From: a bacterium
GTDB lineage: Bacteria > Bacillota_I > Bacilli_A > RF39 > UBA660
DNA: 7,848 bases
NCBI GenBank assembly: GCA_014845975.1
Contig: RKAN01000024.1
Location: 1 to 7,848, forward strand
Reading direction: 5' to 3'
Positions 6,219 to 7,848 of the stretch are shown piece by piece. The notes under the pieces were generated by a model. That model searched no databases. It was not told the origin of the DNA and saw nothing but the letters and a program-made list of their open reading frames with translations. A program made the translations under genes and the position numbers. Numbering within the stretch: the first letter of the stretch is position 1; every line of letters starts with the position of its first letter.

Positions 6219-7157
6219 TTATTTTTTGATATATAATTTTTCATTAGGATATAATTTTAAATAATAATAATCTTCTTTTTCACATGTAAAGATGAGTTGG
6301 TATTGATCTTTGTCATCTGTGATAGTAGGATTTTCCTCTTTATTATCTGGGATGACAGGAGTTACTTCTTCTTTTTTTTCTAATATATTGATCCAATTAG
6401 AATCTTTTTTACAAGCAACATAACCAGTTAGACCAAGACTGGTTGTTATTTTATACCAAATATAAACTTCGCTATCTACTTCATCTAAGACTGTATAAAT
6501 TTCATTTAAATAAACATCACCTAAATCAGTGGAAAATTCACTAGGACTTTCTCTAATATTAATTTTATCCACCATAATTTGGATTTGTTTTTTTGATTCA
6601 TCACGTGTATTTGCCTGTTCTAAGTAGCTTGTTACATAATTTCCAGTGGAAAACTCTCTTGGATTCAGATAATTCCCTTGTTCATCTGTGATTTCTAAAT
6701 GAACATGACTACCATAAGTAACATCACTTTCATTTTTACTAGAAAGAACGAGTCCTGTATTTCCTTGATGAGCAAAAACTTGATTAGGTTTTATAATATC
6801 TCCTACATTTACTAATACATCATCTAAATGGGCAAATCTTAAAGTGATTTTTTTATTTTCAAAATAGGTTTCTATCCATATTTGATTTCCACCCAATTCT
6901 TCATAATGCATTCGTACATTCTTTCCAGTAATCGAAATGCAATTATAATAAGCCCCGTCTTTCCAAATATTTTTATTGTTTAAATAATTATTGTAATTAA
7001 TACTATCTTCATGAGATGTAAAACGATTTACGATTTTAATAACACGACCGCTACCTACAATTGATATGTCAGATTGATGATTTCCAGCATAATCTTCTGC
7101 AGTTTTATGTGTTGAAAAATCATTAGTAATAACTCTAGAACTACCTAAATAAATCAT
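6219..7157 (-). CDS. M23-family peptidase with SH3 domain, probable phage endolysin
   Basis: The 312-residue protein likely cuts peptidoglycan cross-bridges. Residues 1-170 resemble the M23 (LytM/lysostaphin) fold: STHKTAEDYAG (15-25) supplies the first zinc ligands, VGSGRVIKIVN (34-44) the following strand, LRFAHLDDVLVNVGDIIKP (106-124) with His110, AHQGNTG (129-135), and GSHVHLEI (149-156) the HxH pair. Residues 191-259 form an SH3-like wall-binding domain (INIRESPS, GDVYLNE, WYKI, TGYVA). A Pro/Glu/Asp linker (260-285) leads to an aromatic, Lys-rich tail (286-312, YQLIFTCEKEDYYYLKLY). There is no signal peptide, which fits release through a holin. The start overlaps the holin stop (ATGA) and has an AAGAGGGA site (7168-7161). 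Oddly, the first zinc motif is H-x4-D instead of H-x3-D. Confidence 0.8.
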   Translation of the reverse strand: MIYLGSSRVITNDFSTHKTAEDYAGNHQSDISIVGSGRVIKIVNRFTSHEDSINYNNYLNNKNIWKDGAYYNCISITGKNVRMHYEELGGNQIWIETYFENKKITLRFAHLDDVLVNVGDIIKPNQVFAHQGNTGLVLSSKNESDVTYGSHVHLEITDEQGNYLNPREFSTGNYVTSYLEQANTRDESKKQIQIMVDKINIRESPSEFSTDLGDVYLNEIYTVLDEVDSEVYIWYKITTSLGLTGYVACKKDSNWINILEKKEEVTPVIPDNKEENPTITDDKDQYQLIFTCEKEDYYYLKLYPNEKLYIKK

Positions 7158-7504
7158 TGTTCCCTCTTAATTTCGTTTTCCACAGGAATACTTTTTTCTT
7201 TCTTTAAAGATGATGGTTTATAAGTGATAATATTTTGATTTTTTAATCCTTCGTAGATTGCAGAAGCTCCGATGAAACTGAATAGTCCTACCCATATAGC
7301 ATCATAAATATTTACTCCGTAAAATGTGATTGCAAAAGGAATCCCAATTACAAAACTAGAAATTAAGTTTAAAATCCAGATTTGCCAAGATTTTTGAATG
7401 AAAGATAAAGCTTTAATTTTTTGAATAAAAGCCATCAATATAACACTAAATGTGATGCTGATTACTAATAAGTCTAAAAGTAAAGTAGGAAAAAATTCTT
7501 CCAT
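7154..7504 (-). CDS. Putative phage holin, three transmembrane segments
   Basis: The 116-residue protein has three hydrophobic segments (about 7-28, 40-62 and 67-87) and a highly charged tail (88-116, with KKEKS and KREQ), the usual layout of a class I holin that forms membrane lesions for endolysin release. WVGLFSFIGASAIYEGLK (71-88) in the third segment resembles phage holins of low-GC Gram-positive hosts as I remember them; no search was run. The context is strong: it lies directly upstream of a leaderless M23 endolysin and overlaps it by four bases. The start follows an ideal GGAGGTGAT site encoded in the 3' end of the preceding gene. It could instead be an unrelated small membrane protein, but the cassette makes holin the best call. 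Confidence 0.72.
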   Translation of the reverse strand: MEEFFPTLLLDLLVISITFSVILMAFIQKIKALSFIQKSWQIWILNLISSFVIGIPFAITFYGVNIYDAIWVGLFSFIGASAIYEGLKNQNIITYKPSSLKKEKSIPVENEIKREQ

Positions 7505-7819
7505 CTAATCACCTCCATTTTTCAGTGGAATGGTATTAATTTTTTCAACAATATTTTCTACTAAGCCATTTCCTCCTAAATTTTTATATTGTGTATACAA
7601 TTCAATTAAAACTTCTTTTTCAAATAAAGTGATTGAGTTTTTTGTAATGACTTGATCATAACAATTTGTAATTTCATTTTTTAAAAGTATTTTGACTCCT
7701 TTTTTCATAGAAGCTATATCTTTACAATGCATACGAACTTTTTCCCATAATAAGCCTAATAATCCAACTAAAATACCAAATAAAAATTCTAACCAGTATT
7801 TTATAATGAAGCTAATCAT
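7505..7819 (-). CDS. Small phage-type membrane-anchored protein with LGGNG motif
   Basis: The 104-residue protein has one N-terminal membrane helix (about 3-25), then a basic segment (27-48) and a soluble helical domain. Its pattern of KxGVKILLKNEI (40-50), LYTQYKNLGGNGLVENIVEKI (74-94) and a final IP resembles small proteins that often sit beside holins in phages of Bacilli and Clostridia (typically GIQALLRxxI... YxxYxxLGGNG). That is recalled family knowledge, not a search. It may be a second holin or accessory lysis protein; the precise role is unknown. Its start has only a weak TTGGA upstream and overlaps the end of the preceding frame, so it is probably translationally coupled. The last codons (GGD) double as the ribosome binding site of the holin. 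Confidence 0.72.
   Translation of the reverse strand: MISFIIKYWLEFLFGILVGLLGLLWEKVRMHCKDIASMKKGVKILLKNEITNCYDQVITKNSITLFEKEVLIELYTQYKNLGGNGLVENIVEKINTIPLKNGGD
7508..7516 (-). promoter_or_regulatory. Perfect Shine-Dalgarno for the holin, inside the upstream coding region
   Basis: GGAGGTGAT on the reverse strand is complementary to the 16S rRNA 3' end over nine bases, the best ribosome binding site in the window. It encodes the final Gly-Gly-Asp of the upstream 104-residue protein. The TAG stop follows directly, and the holin ATG comes immediately after the stop. The holin can thus be both reinitiated and independently initiated. Confidence 0.75.
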
Positions 7820-7848
7820 ATTCCAAATCGAATGTCTTCACCGAATAG
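7816..7848 (-). CDS. Possible 3' end of an upstream phage gene (ten codons)
   Basis: From the window edge the reverse strand reads LFGEDIRFGI and then TGA, which overlaps the next ATG as ATGA, the same junction seen elsewhere in this cassette. A second frame is also open (ending VKTFDLEYD, then TAG over the same start), so the frame is not certain. Too little is visible to name the protein. Its presence shows that the leftward cassette continues beyond the window. Confidence 0.4.
   Translation of the reverse strand, partial: LFGEDIRFGI

Noticed and set aside
1..7848. CRISPR arrays, tRNA or rRNA genes, insertion sequences
   Set aside because: No regularly spaced repeats, tRNA-like arms or transposase motifs were seen; coding sequence covers nearly all of the window and no gene-free stretch reaches 300 bases.

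Overview
The window looks like the chromosome of a low-GC Bacillota relative (Bacilli, Erysipelotrichia or an RF39-type lineage close to Mollicutes). It is very AT-rich, its ribosome binding sites are of the AGGAGGTGA type, and tryptophan is TGG with TGA used as stop, so the code is standard and not the mycoplasma code. The species cannot be fixed from this sequence.

Region 1 (1-229) holds the N-terminal 36 codons of an unrecognised leftward gene and two divergent promoters. The leftward promoter is close to consensus with an extended -10. The rightward one relies on an extended -10 and drives the main operon.

Region 2 (230-6207) is one rightward operon of seven genes: dusB (tRNA dihydrouridine synthase), an RDD-family membrane protein, lysS (lysyl-tRNA synthetase), a histidine-phosphatase-superfamily enzyme, an unrecognised 68-residue basic protein with a 20-residue repeat, ackA (acetate kinase), and an NrnA-like DHH/DHHA1 phosphoesterase. 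The first six are chained by 1-4 base stop/start overlaps, which suggests translational coupling. The last follows ackA after 16 bases. The operon joins tRNA modification and charging with acetate/ATP metabolism and small-nucleotide turnover. It ends in a hairpin terminator that overlaps the last stop codon and can be read from both strands.

Region 3 (6219-7848) is a leftward, tightly overlapping cassette of phage lysis type: the end of an upstream gene, a small one-TM protein with an LGGNG motif, a three-TM putative holin, and a leaderless M23 peptidase with an SH3 domain and a short C-terminal extension (endolysin). It is probably the lysis end of a prophage or phage remnant lying against the housekeeping operon. 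No integrase or attachment site is visible. The most unusual items are the 68-residue repeat protein between the phosphatase and ackA, and the architecture of the endolysin.
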